This document shows positions 15,303-24,906 of a stretch of 32,688 nt of DNA, piece after piece. The position numbers and the translations under genes were made by a program. The stretch is from Bdellovibrionota bacterium. GTDB taxonomy: Bacteria > Bdellovibrionota > Bdellovibrionia > Bdellovibrionales > JAEYZS01. Position 1 is the stretch's first letter. The number at the start of each line of letters is the position of its first letter. The notes below the pieces were generated by a model. It worked only from the letters and a program-made list of their open reading frames with translations. It was not told where the DNA came from and ran no database searches. The DNA is taken from positions 1 to 32,688 of the forward strand of contig CAUJEF010000054.1 in assembly GCA_963169515.1 (NCBI GenBank). Reading direction: 5' to 3'.

Positions 15303-18155
15303 GTGAAGAAATTTATAATCTACAATGTTATTTCAACTCTGATAACAATTGCAATCGGCTGGTTTGTAGTTCGCACCTACCTTGATCCGATGCTGAGGGA
15401 GATAATAATTGAAAAGGCCACAGAAACCCTTGGGGTCCCCGTTTCACTTAGAAAAGTGAAGACTCAGTTTTATCCACCTCGAATTGACCTCTATGATTTC
15501 GACTTCACTAAAACAGATCTGCAAAAAAATGGAATAACTGTTAAGCTAGAAATGGCCGAATTTCGTATAGACCCCGTTCTTGCCCTACAAAAAAAATATT
15601 CTATATTCATAGTTGCCTATAAGCCATCAATTACGCTTACGCAGACTGTGGCTGTTCCCCAATTAACTGACGAACAAGTCGCTCTACTGCCCCCACCCGC
15701 GAAGGGATTTGATCCCATTTATTTACAACTTTCAAATTTGGCCAATAAGATGAAAATCAGCTTAAATGTTGAAATCACAAACGGAATCTTGAGCAAAATC
15801 AGCCCTGAAAGTGCGATGAAACTAGAAAATTTAAATTTGGCTTTTAATATGCCATCCTTTTTTCAAAATTGGGATATCGAACTGTCTAGCGACGTACACA
15901 CATCACGCCTCGATTTTGCCTTGCCCGTTAAACTCAAAGCAAATATTGCTTTGGAAAGTAGCTTGTTGAAGGTGATAGAAGCCAATGCAACTGTCGCAGA
16001 AATACCGTTCCGCGTGGCAGGGAGCGTCGACTTAAATTCAATGAAACACCAGTGGGACGTTAAATCAAAGGTGGAAAATCTTGGAGGGTTAAAATTTTCC
16101 AGCTACTGCTTCCAGCCCTCTGGGGGGTCTGTCAGCATCGATCTAAAAGCGTCCACAGGTAACTACGGGTTAATTTGGAAAGCTGACGGAGTTGTCTCAG
16201 GATCGAAAGTTTATGGGCAAGCTGATTGTAAATTTCAAAACTTCGTCGTTCGTGGCCCGATCTCAATTGATACAGATATTCAGCTTTCATACGACAAGAT
16301 TTTAAGTTTTAAGAAGATTCACTTAAATTCGAATCTCGATCCAACCCAATTGGGTTACAAAGATCTTTTTAAAAAATCCGTCAACAAAAAACTGCGTGTA
16401 GAAATTTCAGGCATGATGGCAGACGATATCTTTTCTCTTCAAATGGGAAAATTTGAACTAGATCGTCTTGCGATGAAAGCCTATGGAAGCATTTCAACCA
16501 ATGCGAACAAAACCTCTGAACTACATGCCTCACTGTCTCGTGCGAGTCTACAGGGCATTCAAGAATTCTTTCCAATCCTGGAAGGGTATCCGGTACAAGG
16601 TAATCTCGAATTTTTTTCTCATATAAAAGGGAGCCTTTCAAATCCACAAGGCTTAGATATCGAGGTCAACCCCTTGAGAGCGCAAAATGTAAAGGCAAGA
16701 ATTAACTGGGCAAATGCAAGTAAAACAATGTCTATAAACGGCCCCATTTCTGTCAATGTGAATGGTATTATCAGGGCTCAAGGGCAAAACCTAAAACAAG
16801 CCGATGTGACGGCAGACATTGATCTGAATTCGCTAAATATTCATACCCCCGGTCTAGTTAAGCGCGCCAATACCGCACTTAATGTTAAACTCACAGCAAA
16901 GCAGCAAGGTAATAAAATTCAGATCAAATCCGGGGAAATAAAACTTCCCAGCGGAACACTTGACATTGCGGGAACGATTTCAGGAATCGGACGGCCCGTA
17001 TTTGATCTTTCCGTTCGGACCCCTCAGCAGCAGATCGACAAATTACTAGGCCTGTTTCCACGCTTCAGTTCTTATAAAGTAATTGGAACCGCAAACGCTA
17101 AATTAAAAATTTTTGGAAACTACGACTTCAATTTGGGGATAGAAAAAAGTTTTATTACGATTTCAGGTCAGATGGGCACAAAGATCATGAGCTTAGCACT
17201 TCCCTCCCCGCCAGCTGCCGCGATCAGCGCTGCTGCGATCAGCACGGCCACCACTGCGCTTGCTCCAAATTGGCCCATTGTAAAGAATTTGAATATTTCA
17301 ATTTACTCGTCTATTCAAAATTTTCGCTATGACACTATGAATGTGGCTGGTATTGAAACAAAGGGCATGATTAAAAATGGCTATTTTTATACCACTGGGC
17401 ACATCCAGGACATATTTGGAGGCCAGGTCCAGATACAAAAATTCAGAACTTCCCTAATAGAAAAGGCTGCCCCTTCTGAGCTCAGCATCAATGTCAAAAA
17501 TTTTCACATCGGCTCAGCTATAAATTGGAAATTTCCCCAATGGAAAAATTTGGTTTCAGGCATCGCTGATGGCACTTTAAATTTTAATTTGGCAAATCCA
17601 AATAGCAAAAAATTCTTTATAAAATCAAAAGGGAACGGAAATTTAAAAATACGGCAAGGGTTTTTAAGCACACTACCCTTTGACAAGGCAATAAACGAAC
17701 GAATCAGTAAAATTCCGTTAATATCTGACACATCCAAGTCCATGCTCAAGGTGAATTCCAAGGGAGCTACTGTGAATATTTTATCGAACTTTCAGTATTC
17801 GGATGGGAAATTTAATTTTTCAAATTTTGACATAATTACCCCCGAACGAAATCAGCTTCAAGCCAACGGATACATATCCATCGATAAAAATATTGATATG
17901 AAAGGTAAAGCTTTTATCGTCAACGCACCCATTAAAGGAACTATTGCCCAAGCCAACTCTGATTCAACGGGTCGCTTGATTGTCCCTATAAAAATAACTG
18001 GCAATGTTATGGAACCAAATCTCAACTTGAGCGATGAAACGATCTCGACGATGAGCCGAAACGCACTAGAGCTTGAGGGAAAAAAATTCAAGCAAAAGGT
18101 CGGAGATCAATTGAAGAAAAAAGCGACAGACGAAATCAAAAAACTACTTAAATAG
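15303..18155 (+). CDS. AsmA-like envelope protein
   Basis: The 950-aa protein starts with one membrane helix (residues ~5-25, IIYNVISTLITIAIGWFV) and continues as a long beta-rich periplasmic region. This is the layout of AsmA/YhdP/TamB-type bridge-like lipid transport proteins. The C-terminal part resembles the AsmA_2 domain (GTLDIAGTISGIGRPVFDLSV, GIADGTLNFNLANP, then PIKITGNVMEPNLNLS). The last 30 residues are Lys-rich and helical. A low-complexity Ala/Ser stretch (PAAAISAAAISTATTALA) sits around residue 640. The start is a GTG with no clear Shine-Dalgarno, but the transmembrane signal begins there. It converges on ppx with an 8-bp overlap. Confidence 0.82.
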   Translation: MKKFIIYNVISTLITIAIGWFVVRTYLDPMLREIIIEKATETLGVPVSLRKVKTQFYPPRIDLYDFDFTKTDLQKNGITVKLEMAEFRIDPVLALQKKYSIFIVAYKPSITLTQTVAVPQLTDEQVALLPPPAKGFDPIYLQLSNLANKMKISLNVEITNGILSKISPESAMKLENLNLAFNMPSFFQNWDIELSSDVHTSRLDFALPVKLKANIALESSLLKVIEANATVAEIPFRVAGSVDLNSMKHQWDVKSKVENLGGLKFSSYCFQPSGGSVSIDLKASTGNYGLIWKADGVVSGSKVYGQADCKFQNFVVRGPISIDTDIQLSYDKILSFKKIHLNSNLDPTQLGYKDLFKKSVNKKLRVEISGMMADDIFSLQMGKFELDRLAMKAYGSISTNANKTSELHASLSRASLQGIQEFFPILEGYPVQGNLEFFSHIKGSLSNPQGLDIEVNPLRAQNVKARINWANASKTMSINGPISVNVNGIIRAQGQNLKQADVTADIDLNSLNIHTPGLVKRANTALNVKLTAKQQGNKIQIKSGEIKLPSGTLDIAGTISGIGRPVFDLSVRTPQQQIDKLLGLFPRFSSYKVIGTANAKLKIFGNYDFNLGIEKSFITISGQMGTKIMSLALPSPPAAAISAAAISTATTALAPNWPIVKNLNISIYSSIQNFRYDTMNVAGIETKGMIKNGYFYTTGHIQDIFGGQVQIQKFRTSLIEKAAPSELSINVKNFHIGSAINWKFPQWKNLVSGIADGTLNFNLANPNSKKFFIKSKGNGNLKIRQGFLSTLPFDKAINERISKIPLISDTSKSMLKVNSKGATVNILSNFQYSDGKFNFSNFDIITPERNQLQANGYISIDKNIDMKGKAFIVNAPIKGTIAQANSDSTGRLIVPIKITGNVMEPNLNLSDETISTMSRNALELEGKKFKQKVGDQLKKKATDEIKKLLK

Positions 18156-19071
18156 ATTTAACCTTATTTACAAGGTCGTACAAAAGCCCGTCTTTCAGGC
18201 CTACTTTCGGTGTTCGAATCTCATTAAAACCAAAAGTTCTCATTGTTTCTTCCAAAATGATTAGCGCAGGTAAAATTACGTCAGCTCGATCCCTCCGCAA
18301 GCCTAATTCCTTTATTCTTTCGTCAATTGCGTAGGTTGAAATCAATCGAGTCATTTTGCAAAAGTCATCGTATGGTATGCTTTCTTTGCGCGGGTTTCGA
18401 AGAAATTCCTTCGACAATCTATGCATGGTTCGCACATTACCACCCGTCCCAACAATAACCTTTTTGTCAGATCCACAATTAAAAAACCTAGCGTATCCAG
18501 AAAGCTTACGCATCCCCTTACGTATTTCTTTCCTCAAAATACTTAAGTGCTGATGTTCTGGATATTTTGCTATCAATTGTGACAGCCGAACAGTTCCCAT
18601 TTTTAGACTTTTAAAGGTCTTTATTTTTCCGTTAATAGAAATAATATACTCTATGCTTCCGCCGCCAATATCGACAATTAACGCTCTTTTTTTCCCGAGA
18701 TTAATATCCCTTGTAACGGCCAAATGAATCAAACGAGCTTCTTCACGTTCGGAAATAACCTCTAAATTGATTCTGGATTCACGGTTAATTTGTCGAAGCA
18801 GCTTTTGCCGGTTCTTAGCCTCTCGAAAAGCGCTTGTCGCGACAGCTTTTGTGACCGAAACTTTCGACTGTTTAATGATGTCGCAGAATACATTAAATGT
18901 ATCAATCAGCCGATAGATCGTCTGTCTTGAGATATTTCCCTTAGAAAAACTGTCAGAGCCTAACCGTATAGGAGCTCGAAATGATTTAACGATTTGAACA
19001 TTGGAGCGGCCGACGCTTCCCAACGCCATTCTTACTGCATTTGAACCTACGTCAATGACTGCCAACATCAT
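18148..19071 (-). CDS. ppx: Exopolyphosphatase / Ppx-GppA family phosphatase
   Basis: The 307-aa protein has the Ppx/GppA ASKHA fold: phosphate motif 1 VIDVGSNAVRMALG, then ATSAFREAKNRQ, and phosphate motif 2 ALIVDIGGGSIEYI. GTGGNVRTMHRL and GLKDGLLYDL follow. It is the short form without the C-terminal HD-type domain of E. coli Ppx (about 510 aa). The expected reaction is release of phosphate from polyphosphate or pppGpp. The start ATGATG overlaps the bcp stop (TGA). It is the third gene of the ppk1-bcp-ppx operon, so synthesis and breakdown of polyphosphate are encoded together. Confidence 0.9.
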   Translation of the reverse strand: MMLAVIDVGSNAVRMALGSVGRSNVQIVKSFRAPIRLGSDSFSKGNISRQTIYRLIDTFNVFCDIIKQSKVSVTKAVATSAFREAKNRQKLLRQINRESRINLEVISEREEARLIHLAVTRDINLGKKRALIVDIGGGSIEYIISINGKIKTFKSLKMGTVRLSQLIAKYPEHQHLSILRKEIRKGMRKLSGYARFFNCGSDKKVIVGTGGNVRTMHRLSKEFLRNPRKESIPYDDFCKMTRLISTYAIDERIKELGLRRDRADVILPALIILEETMRTFGFNEIRTPKVGLKDGLLYDLVNKVKSI

Positions 19072-19526
19072 AGATCATTTAAGACCTCTTCTACGTGACC
19101 GTCAACCTTCACCTTGGGATAAATCTTTTTAATTTTTCCTTCGGCATCAATTAAAAATGTCGTACGAACAATTCCCATATACTTCCTGCCGTACATATTT
19201 TTTTCTTTCCAAACGCCATAGGCTTGCGCGACCTTAGCACCCTCGTCCGCTAATAATGAAAAATTAAGATCGTACTTCTTGGTAAATTTTTGGTGCATTT
19301 CAACTGAATCCGGTGAAACTCCCAAAATGACTGCCTTTTTCTTTTTTAGCCTTGAAATGGAGTCACGAAAATCACAGGCTTCTTGCGTGCACCCCGGGGT
19401 CATGTCTTTCGGATAAAAATAAAGAACAACGGGCCTGCCCTTAAAGTCTTCCAAGGTTACCGTCTCTCCTGACGTTGTTTTCAGCTTGAAGTCTGGAGCT
19501 TTATTTCCTTCGGTTAGGCCTGCCAT
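19068..19526 (-). CDS. bcp: Thiol peroxidase, Bcp/PrxQ family peroxiredoxin
   Basis: This 152-aa cytoplasmic peroxiredoxin has the PrxQ/Bcp signature YPKDMTPGCTQEACDFRD, with peroxidatic Cys46 and resolving Cys51 spaced as in E. coli Bcp. LGVSPDSVEMHQKF and RTTFLIDAEGKI follow. It reduces hydroperoxides using thioredoxin. A GGAGAA Shine-Dalgarno spans the ppk1 stop, and only two bases separate the genes. Its stop overlaps the ppx start. Placement between the polyphosphate genes suggests co-expression under oxidative or nutrient stress. Confidence 0.94.
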   Translation of the reverse strand: MAGLTEGNKAPDFKLKTTSGETVTLEDFKGRPVVLYFYPKDMTPGCTQEACDFRDSISRLKKKKAVILGVSPDSVEMHQKFTKKYDLNFSLLADEGAKVAQAYGVWKEKNMYGRKYMGIVRTTFLIDAEGKIKKIYPKVKVDGHVEEVLNDL

Positions 19527-19528
19527 AA

Positions 19529-21598
19529 TTAGGTTCTCCTTTTTGCAAGTTCCATTAATTGCTCTTGGGAGCCGAGACCAACCGCGACATCAGTTGTGCG
19601 CAACGTATAGGTTCCGTCTGCATTCATTTCCCAAGCAGAGGCACGATCATTTAACATTATCATCAGGGTCTCCCATATACTGACTTTGTGGGCCTGGCTT
19701 TCTATCGGAACCGCGACTTCAACCCTACTCGACAGGTTTCGGCGTAGCCAATCGGCAGATCCAATAAAGAATTGCCCATCAAGCACATTGTCTTTTCCAT
19801 TTCTAAAATAAAATACTCGCGAATGCTCTAAAAACTGCCCTAATATAGAAACTACCGAAATATTCTCGCTTAAGCCGGGAACCCTGGGGCGAAGGCGACA
19901 AAACCCACGAACGATTAGCTTGATACTCACCCCTGCTTGAGACGCTGCGTAGAGCGCTTCAATGATATCGTCTTCACCCAAAGAATTAATTTTTGCAATT
20001 ATTTCTGCCGGTCGACCATCTTTTGCATGCGCTATCTCTGTATTAATCAACTCAAGAATTCGAGCTTTTAAATTAATCGGCGCAACCAATAATTTTTTAT
20101 AATCAGATTTCAAAGATCGACCAGTTAAGTAATGAAAAAGCTCAATTAGTTCTGTCGTAATTTCATTGTTTGAAGTTAACAATCCAAAATCTGTATAAAG
20201 CCGTGATGTAATTGCATGATAGTTGCCTGTTCCAATGTGAGCATAGGATTTGAATTCTTGTCCTTCATGTCGAATGACAAGGGCTACTTTTGCGTGGGTC
20301 TTTAGCCCGACAATACCGTACACGACGTGCACACCTGCATCTTCCATTGCCTGAGCCCAATAAATATTCTTTTCTTCATCAAGGCGCGCCTTTAGCTCAA
20401 CCAAACAAACAATATGTTTTCCGCTCTCCGCAGCTCGAATTAGTGCCTTAACAATATTGCTATCGCTATTCGTCCTGTATAAAACCATTTTAATTGCAAT
20501 GACCGCAGGGTCCACGGCTGCCGTTTGAATGAAACGCTCTACACTGACCGCAAATGACTCATACGGGTGCTGTACTAGGATGTCTTGGCCTTTTATTGCA
20601 TTAAATATGCTGTTGCTTTCGTCAACCAGTGCTGTGGGGACAATGGGCGTCCACGTCGGATATTTTAAGTTTGGTTTATTAAGTTTTGTCAGCACAGATA
20701 TGTCATGCATTTCCAGGTTGTTGGGGTATTCGTAAATATCTTCGCTTTTGACCTCAAGCTCTTCTTTAAGAAATTCCAAAAGCCATGGGTCTGGATTTGG
20801 GTCATGCTCTAAACGTACAACGTCTGCAAATTTTCTTTGCTTTACCTCTTCAACTATCGCTTCCATTAAATCTTCGATATCGTCATAGTCATCGTTTGCA
20901 ATGTCGATATTCCTAGTCACCCGAAAGGTTAGTGTGTTTTGAATTTCCATATTTGGAAATAACAATGGTAGGTTTTGGTAAACCACGTCTGCCAAGCTGA
21001 TGTATTTTTGTTCTTTTGAATCCGGCCTATCTTCAATCAAAATCCACGTTGGAAAAACCTTTGGTATTTTAATGCGAGCAAAAAGAAGGTCCTCTTGTTT
21101 TGGGTGTTTTAATGAGACCGCCAGCGACAATGAAAGATTTGAAATTAAGGGGAATGGATGTCCCTGGTCAACCGCCATGGGCGTCAGAACTGGGAAAAGT
21201 TTGGATCTAAAAAACTCATTCACCCATTTTTTTTCCGATTCATTAATCGTATTGTAGGTTAGCAGGTAAACACCTTCCGCCTCTAGTGCGGGTACCAAAG
21301 CTTGGGTGATAAAGGCGTTCGCATCTCGATTCAATTCTAAAACATTTTGGCGGATCAGTTTGAGCTGTTCTTCGGCTGTCATGCCCTCACTTGCATAGTT
21401 TGAAAATTTAGACAAATGCTGACGCTTCAATCCCCCCACACGCTTCATGAAAAATTCGTCCATATTAGAATGAAATATATTTAAAAAATTGACCCGCTCC
21501 AGTAGGGGGATACGTTCGGATTTTGCGAGATTCAAAACCCTTTTGTTGAATTGGAGCCAGCCCAACTCCCGATTAAGATAACGTGCTTCATTGATCAT
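19529..21598 (-). CDS. ppk1: Polyphosphate kinase 1
   Basis: PPK1 polymerises the ATP gamma-phosphate into polyphosphate. ATG 21598 gives 689 aa, close to the family norm; the ORF-track start six codons earlier is a GTG, and neither has a clear Shine-Dalgarno. The N-terminal motif YLNRELGWLQFNKRVL, the YAHIGTGNYH block with the autophosphorylated His and the second His in LEHSRVFYF are intact. The segment SADWLRRNLSSRVEVAVPI follows. It is the first gene of a ppk1-bcp-ppx operon on the minus strand. The roughly 210-bp region upstream is AT-rich and shared with a divergent gene. Confidence 0.96.
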   Translation of the reverse strand: MINEARYLNRELGWLQFNKRVLNLAKSERIPLLERVNFLNIFHSNMDEFFMKRVGGLKRQHLSKFSNYASEGMTAEEQLKLIRQNVLELNRDANAFITQALVPALEAEGVYLLTYNTINESEKKWVNEFFRSKLFPVLTPMAVDQGHPFPLISNLSLSLAVSLKHPKQEDLLFARIKIPKVFPTWILIEDRPDSKEQKYISLADVVYQNLPLLFPNMEIQNTLTFRVTRNIDIANDDYDDIEDLMEAIVEEVKQRKFADVVRLEHDPNPDPWLLEFLKEELEVKSEDIYEYPNNLEMHDISVLTKLNKPNLKYPTWTPIVPTALVDESNSIFNAIKGQDILVQHPYESFAVSVERFIQTAAVDPAVIAIKMVLYRTNSDSNIVKALIRAAESGKHIVCLVELKARLDEEKNIYWAQAMEDAGVHVVYGIVGLKTHAKVALVIRHEGQEFKSYAHIGTGNYHAITSRLYTDFGLLTSNNEITTELIELFHYLTGRSLKSDYKKLLVAPINLKARILELINTEIAHAKDGRPAEIIAKINSLGEDDIIEALYAASQAGVSIKLIVRGFCRLRPRVPGLSENISVVSILGQFLEHSRVFYFRNGKDNVLDGQFFIGSADWLRRNLSSRVEVAVPIESQAHKVSIWETLMIMLNDRASAWEMNADGTYTLRTTDVAVGLGSQEQLMELAKRRT

Positions 21599-21737
21599 GG
21601 ATGGCACAATATACACAAAAAAATATGAAATAACAGTGGGGTTTTAAAGGTCTAAAAAAATCAATAAAAACAAATATTTATTGCCAATCATTTGACGCCA
21701 GACAACCTGCCCCAATGAACTAACAATTTGTGGCACT

Positions 21738-21766
21738 TCGACAGTTTTTTACAACTTAGATGTAAT
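21738..21766 (+). promoter_or_regulatory. Sigma70-like promoter for the possible lipoprotein gene
   Basis: TCGACA (21738-21743) and TGTAAT (21761-21766) are separated by exactly 17 bases, each matching the consensus at 5 of 6 positions. The predicted start point near 21773 lies after the ORF-track ATG (21770), so translation must begin downstream, at 21809 or 21812. The rest of the intergenic stretch (21599-21737) is AT-rich with no other clear signal. Confidence 0.55.
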
Positions 21767-21808
21767 TAAATGGGCTTTGATGCTCCCCACTTTTGCACTC
21801 CATATACA

Positions 21809-22645
21809 ATGATGACTAAACTTAATTTATTTGTTTTTATCTTAATTATATCCTGCTCAGCGAACGCCGTCCCCTTGCCCAAATATTTTCGTGAAGACGT
21901 TGGTGCGAGCAAGCCGTTATATGTCGGCTATTTGGACTCACGAGTTACTTTAATCTCGAAAATTAAACCTGATGAATTGAATTCATTATTTTCAAGTGCA
22001 GACGAAGTGGATATTTCCAACGCAGAGTATCCGGGCATAAAGTTGAAATATTCAGGGATAAGTGGAAAACGCTTTTTTAAAAAATTATTTAATATAGACT
22101 TGGATAATGAGAAATCCAAAATACGTATTTATGGAAATAGACTATCATCTCAAATGGACGAGGTTCACTTTAGAAACAAAAAGCTCTATATCATAATAAG
22201 CTGCTGGGATGGTTATTCCCCAGTCCTTCCGTTATCAGCTTTTTTAAAAAATGATGAGGGAGACGGCAATGACGCTCTCTTTGCTACCCGAGATAAAAGC
22301 TGGCCTAAAAAATATCCACGATCAGCAGATTCCAGATGGACCATGATACCAGACAGGAGCGGCGGCTTTTTTAAATCACCAGGCCCTTTGTATTTGGTTT
22401 GGAAAAATGAACGAGATTATCTGAAAAGCGCATGGCCTTATCAAATAACAGGTATTTTTATAGCGCCAGAATACGCGATTTCCACTGCTATACGTAAAAT
22501 CTCTAGGGCTGGATGCAAAGGTGCTTTCAATAGTGAAATAGATGAAAAATATATTTTCGATCTCTTGGGTAATCCCCCTGGGGCCAACTATACAACATTT
22601 CCCCACAAGCCAGGCGAACCGCTTGCAGTGCCCTGCCCAGAATAA
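21809..22645 (+). CDS. Exported protein or lipoprotein of unknown function
   Basis: I do not recognise the family with confidence. ATG 21809 (or 21812) opens a 278-aa protein with a hydrophobic N-terminus (LNLFVFILIISC). The IISC could be a lipobox giving an outer-membrane lipoprotein, or cleavage could follow SANA. The middle part (SCWDGYSPVLPLSAFL and PGPLYLVWKNERD) faintly recalls the molybdopterin-binding fold of sulfite-oxidase-like proteins, but no heme or cofactor motif is secure. A good promoter at 21738-21766 supports this start. It converges on the coiled-coil gene with 10 bases between stops. Confidence 0.62.
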   Translation: MMTKLNLFVFILIISCSANAVPLPKYFREDVGASKPLYVGYLDSRVTLISKIKPDELNSLFSSADEVDISNAEYPGIKLKYSGISGKRFFKKLFNIDLDNEKSKIRIYGNRLSSQMDEVHFRNKKLYIIISCWDGYSPVLPLSAFLKNDEGDGNDALFATRDKSWPKKYPRSADSRWTMIPDRSGGFFKSPGPLYLVWKNERDYLKSAWPYQITGIFIAPEYAISTAIRKISRAGCKGAFNSEIDEKYIFDLLGNPPGANYTTFPHKPGEPLAVPCPE

Positions 22646-22655
22646 TGTTCTCATT

Positions 22656-24809
22656 TCAAATATTACAAACCTTCCGCGAAGAAACTTCTGCTGGATTATC
22701 TGTGCGTATCTTATTGCAGAGACCGTTAGTAATAAGATCCATGTCTTGTGCGTTAACACGTCCAAAATCAACGCTGATCACAAGGGTCCGCGATGGAAGA
22801 ATCTTATTATTCGTTTCGGCAATGGTGTGGGTTCCAATAGTTTTCTTTTTATTAGAGTCTTCCAAAATTGCAATCACCTTATTTTTTAATTTCAAGTTAT
22901 CCAACATAAATCCGGCCATCGGGCCTTGTGCTTGAAGTTTTATACCTTTTAAAAACCCTGTGCCCAGAAGGCCTGGGATGTCGATTGCTTTTTTCGACTC
23001 GATGTTGATCGTTTCTCGAACAGCTTCGGTTACAGCAACTTCTGGCTTTTGCTTCGGAGGAAGTAGTTTTTCAACTCGCCCCCAAATAACCAATAAGCCG
23101 CCCGCCCGCATATAGCTCAACAGAGTTTGTTGGTCTTGAAGGTTCAGCGGAGCCACTATGCTATTGGCCGATATATGAACAACTTTCAGAGTACGCTTCA
23201 ACACTTGATCTGGGGACAATCCACGCGAAAGATTTAATGTTTTTAAGCCCAATTGGGTGACCTTTTCTTGATCAACGGGTGATAGTTCACCCATTGCTAT
23301 ATAAACGCCTTTAAATGCGGCCTCTTGTTCTAATGCCAGGATTTGCTTTTCGATTTCAACAATCCGAGAACGAAGTTCGGCAATTTCAATTCCCATCTTA
23401 TTTATAAGAGCTTGAAGATCGACATTGAGTTTTTCAAGTTTCACAATCAAATCTTTAGTGTCGTACAGCGATTGCAGATTGGCTTGTGCTGTATTCAATC
23501 GTACCGCAGAAGCATCCACCTTTGCCTGGGCAGCTACAAGCGGTCTGCGGACTTCTGCTAGCTGGGTCACAATGGGCGCTCGCTCTGCCATGAGTGCACT
23601 TTCTTCCCGACGCAGTTGGGAAATATAAATCTCGAGTTGTTGATTATTATCGTAAAGAACTGGCAATCGCGCAGAAAGCTGTCGATGTTCTGCCAGGTCG
23701 TTTTGAGCCTCGGCCAAATTTTCTGTCACATTATCAAGCTGCTGACGGATCCTTTCGACCGGAATCCATAAATCACGCTTGCGGCGCTCCAACTGCGAAA
23801 TTGTTGTTTCCATTTGGTCGCACTTAGTCTGTGCCAACGAAATCCCGCGAGACAATTCATCGCGACGCGCCTGTAGGCCTGGGATTTGAGCATTGCCTGT
23901 GTCTAGCTGTGACTGTAAACGCACAAGTTGATCATCGTTTGCAGAAATTCTACGCTGAAGGTCAAGCTTTTCACTTTGCTTCTGATTACGACGCATTTGC
24001 AGTTGCTGAATTACCACAGGATCTGTTGCTGCACTGATCTGAGCATCCAGTTGCGCAAGCTCGGCATCTATCGTTGGAATTTGACCTTTCAATTGGGTGT
24101 TGTGACGATCCAATTCGCGAATCTGGTTGGCAATCAGTCGAATATCGTTGATTTGGCGATCTATATCCGAAATCTCGCTACGCATCCGATCAATCTCGAA
24201 TTGCAAAGTTCGTCTTTGGTTGTCAAGCCTCATGATCTCTGAATCGATTTGTCTTTCCTGACTTTGAGCATCTTGTTCCAACCGTGCTAATTGTATTCGA
24301 AGTGATTGTTGATCGCGACGAAGTTGATCCACCCTGGTAAGCAACGATTGTTCCGAGCCCAACGCCGCTAAGCGATTTTTGATGTGGCTGATTTCAGAGT
24401 CGTTTTGAGAAACCTGACTTTCAGCCCGCGCAATGTTATCGCGCACATTTGAAATTTCAACATTAAGCCTATCAATTTTCGAAACAAGAGGAGCTTCTGC
24501 GGGTGCAATCTCTGCTGCGACACGGTCGCGCTCCGCCCTTAAAATTGCGAGTTCTTTTTTTGCGGATTCAACTTTTGAAATCAGAGTAGCTTCGGGTTCC
24601 ATCTGTTTAAGCGCTTTTCTCGCGTTGTCTAAATCGACCAAGTTTTGGCCGATTTTTTGATTCGAATCCGAAACGACGGTTTGACGCCGCAAAATTTCAG
24701 AGTTTAATGTGCGTATTGAATTTCGTGCTGCCTCTATGTCTTCTTCGAATGAACTCGCTTGCGCTAGACCCGCAATCAGAATAAGGCCCAACATTATAAC
24801 AATTCTCAT
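22656..24809 (-). CDS. Large exported coiled-coil protein
   Basis: ATG 24809 (717 aa) is preferred, because GGGGGGAAC lies right before it and the product opens with a signal peptide (MRIVIMLGLILIAGLAQA). Residues ~20-500 are almost continuous coiled coil, rich in Gln, Arg, Leu, Asp and Glu, with repeated blocks such as QLRRDQQSLRIQLARLEQD and QLQMRRNQKQSEKLDLQRR. The roughly 200-residue C-terminal part is globular: a LLVIWGRVEKLLPP strand, then GFLKGIKLQAQGP and ISVDFGRVNAQDMDLI. I cannot assign a family. It is probably periplasmic. DUF1993 lies 97 bp upstream on the same strand. Confidence 0.78.
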   Translation of the reverse strand: MRIVIMLGLILIAGLAQASSFEEDIEAARNSIRTLNSEILRRQTVVSDSNQKIGQNLVDLDNARKALKQMEPEATLISKVESAKKELAILRAERDRVAAEIAPAEAPLVSKIDRLNVEISNVRDNIARAESQVSQNDSEISHIKNRLAALGSEQSLLTRVDQLRRDQQSLRIQLARLEQDAQSQERQIDSEIMRLDNQRRTLQFEIDRMRSEISDIDRQINDIRLIANQIRELDRHNTQLKGQIPTIDAELAQLDAQISAATDPVVIQQLQMRRNQKQSEKLDLQRRISANDDQLVRLQSQLDTGNAQIPGLQARRDELSRGISLAQTKCDQMETTISQLERRKRDLWIPVERIRQQLDNVTENLAEAQNDLAEHRQLSARLPVLYDNNQQLEIYISQLRREESALMAERAPIVTQLAEVRRPLVAAQAKVDASAVRLNTAQANLQSLYDTKDLIVKLEKLNVDLQALINKMGIEIAELRSRIVEIEKQILALEQEAAFKGVYIAMGELSPVDQEKVTQLGLKTLNLSRGLSPDQVLKRTLKVVHISANSIVAPLNLQDQQTLLSYMRAGGLLVIWGRVEKLLPPKQKPEVAVTEAVRETINIESKKAIDIPGLLGTGFLKGIKLQAQGPMAGFMLDNLKLKNKVIAILEDSNKKKTIGTHTIAETNNKILPSRTLVISVDFGRVNAQDMDLITNGLCNKIRTDNPAEVSSRKVCNI

Positions 24810-24906
24810 TGTTCCCCCCAGTTTTGGTGTCAAACTGTCCACTCTATGGACACAACAGAGAATAACAGCAACATAAGTGCCAAGACATTTTGACACCAAA
24901 AACTAA

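Noticed and set aside
23343-24242. Several ORFs antisense to the coiled-coil gene
   Set aside because: Repetitive coiled-coil coding sequence leaves the opposite strand open; none has a convincing start or motif.
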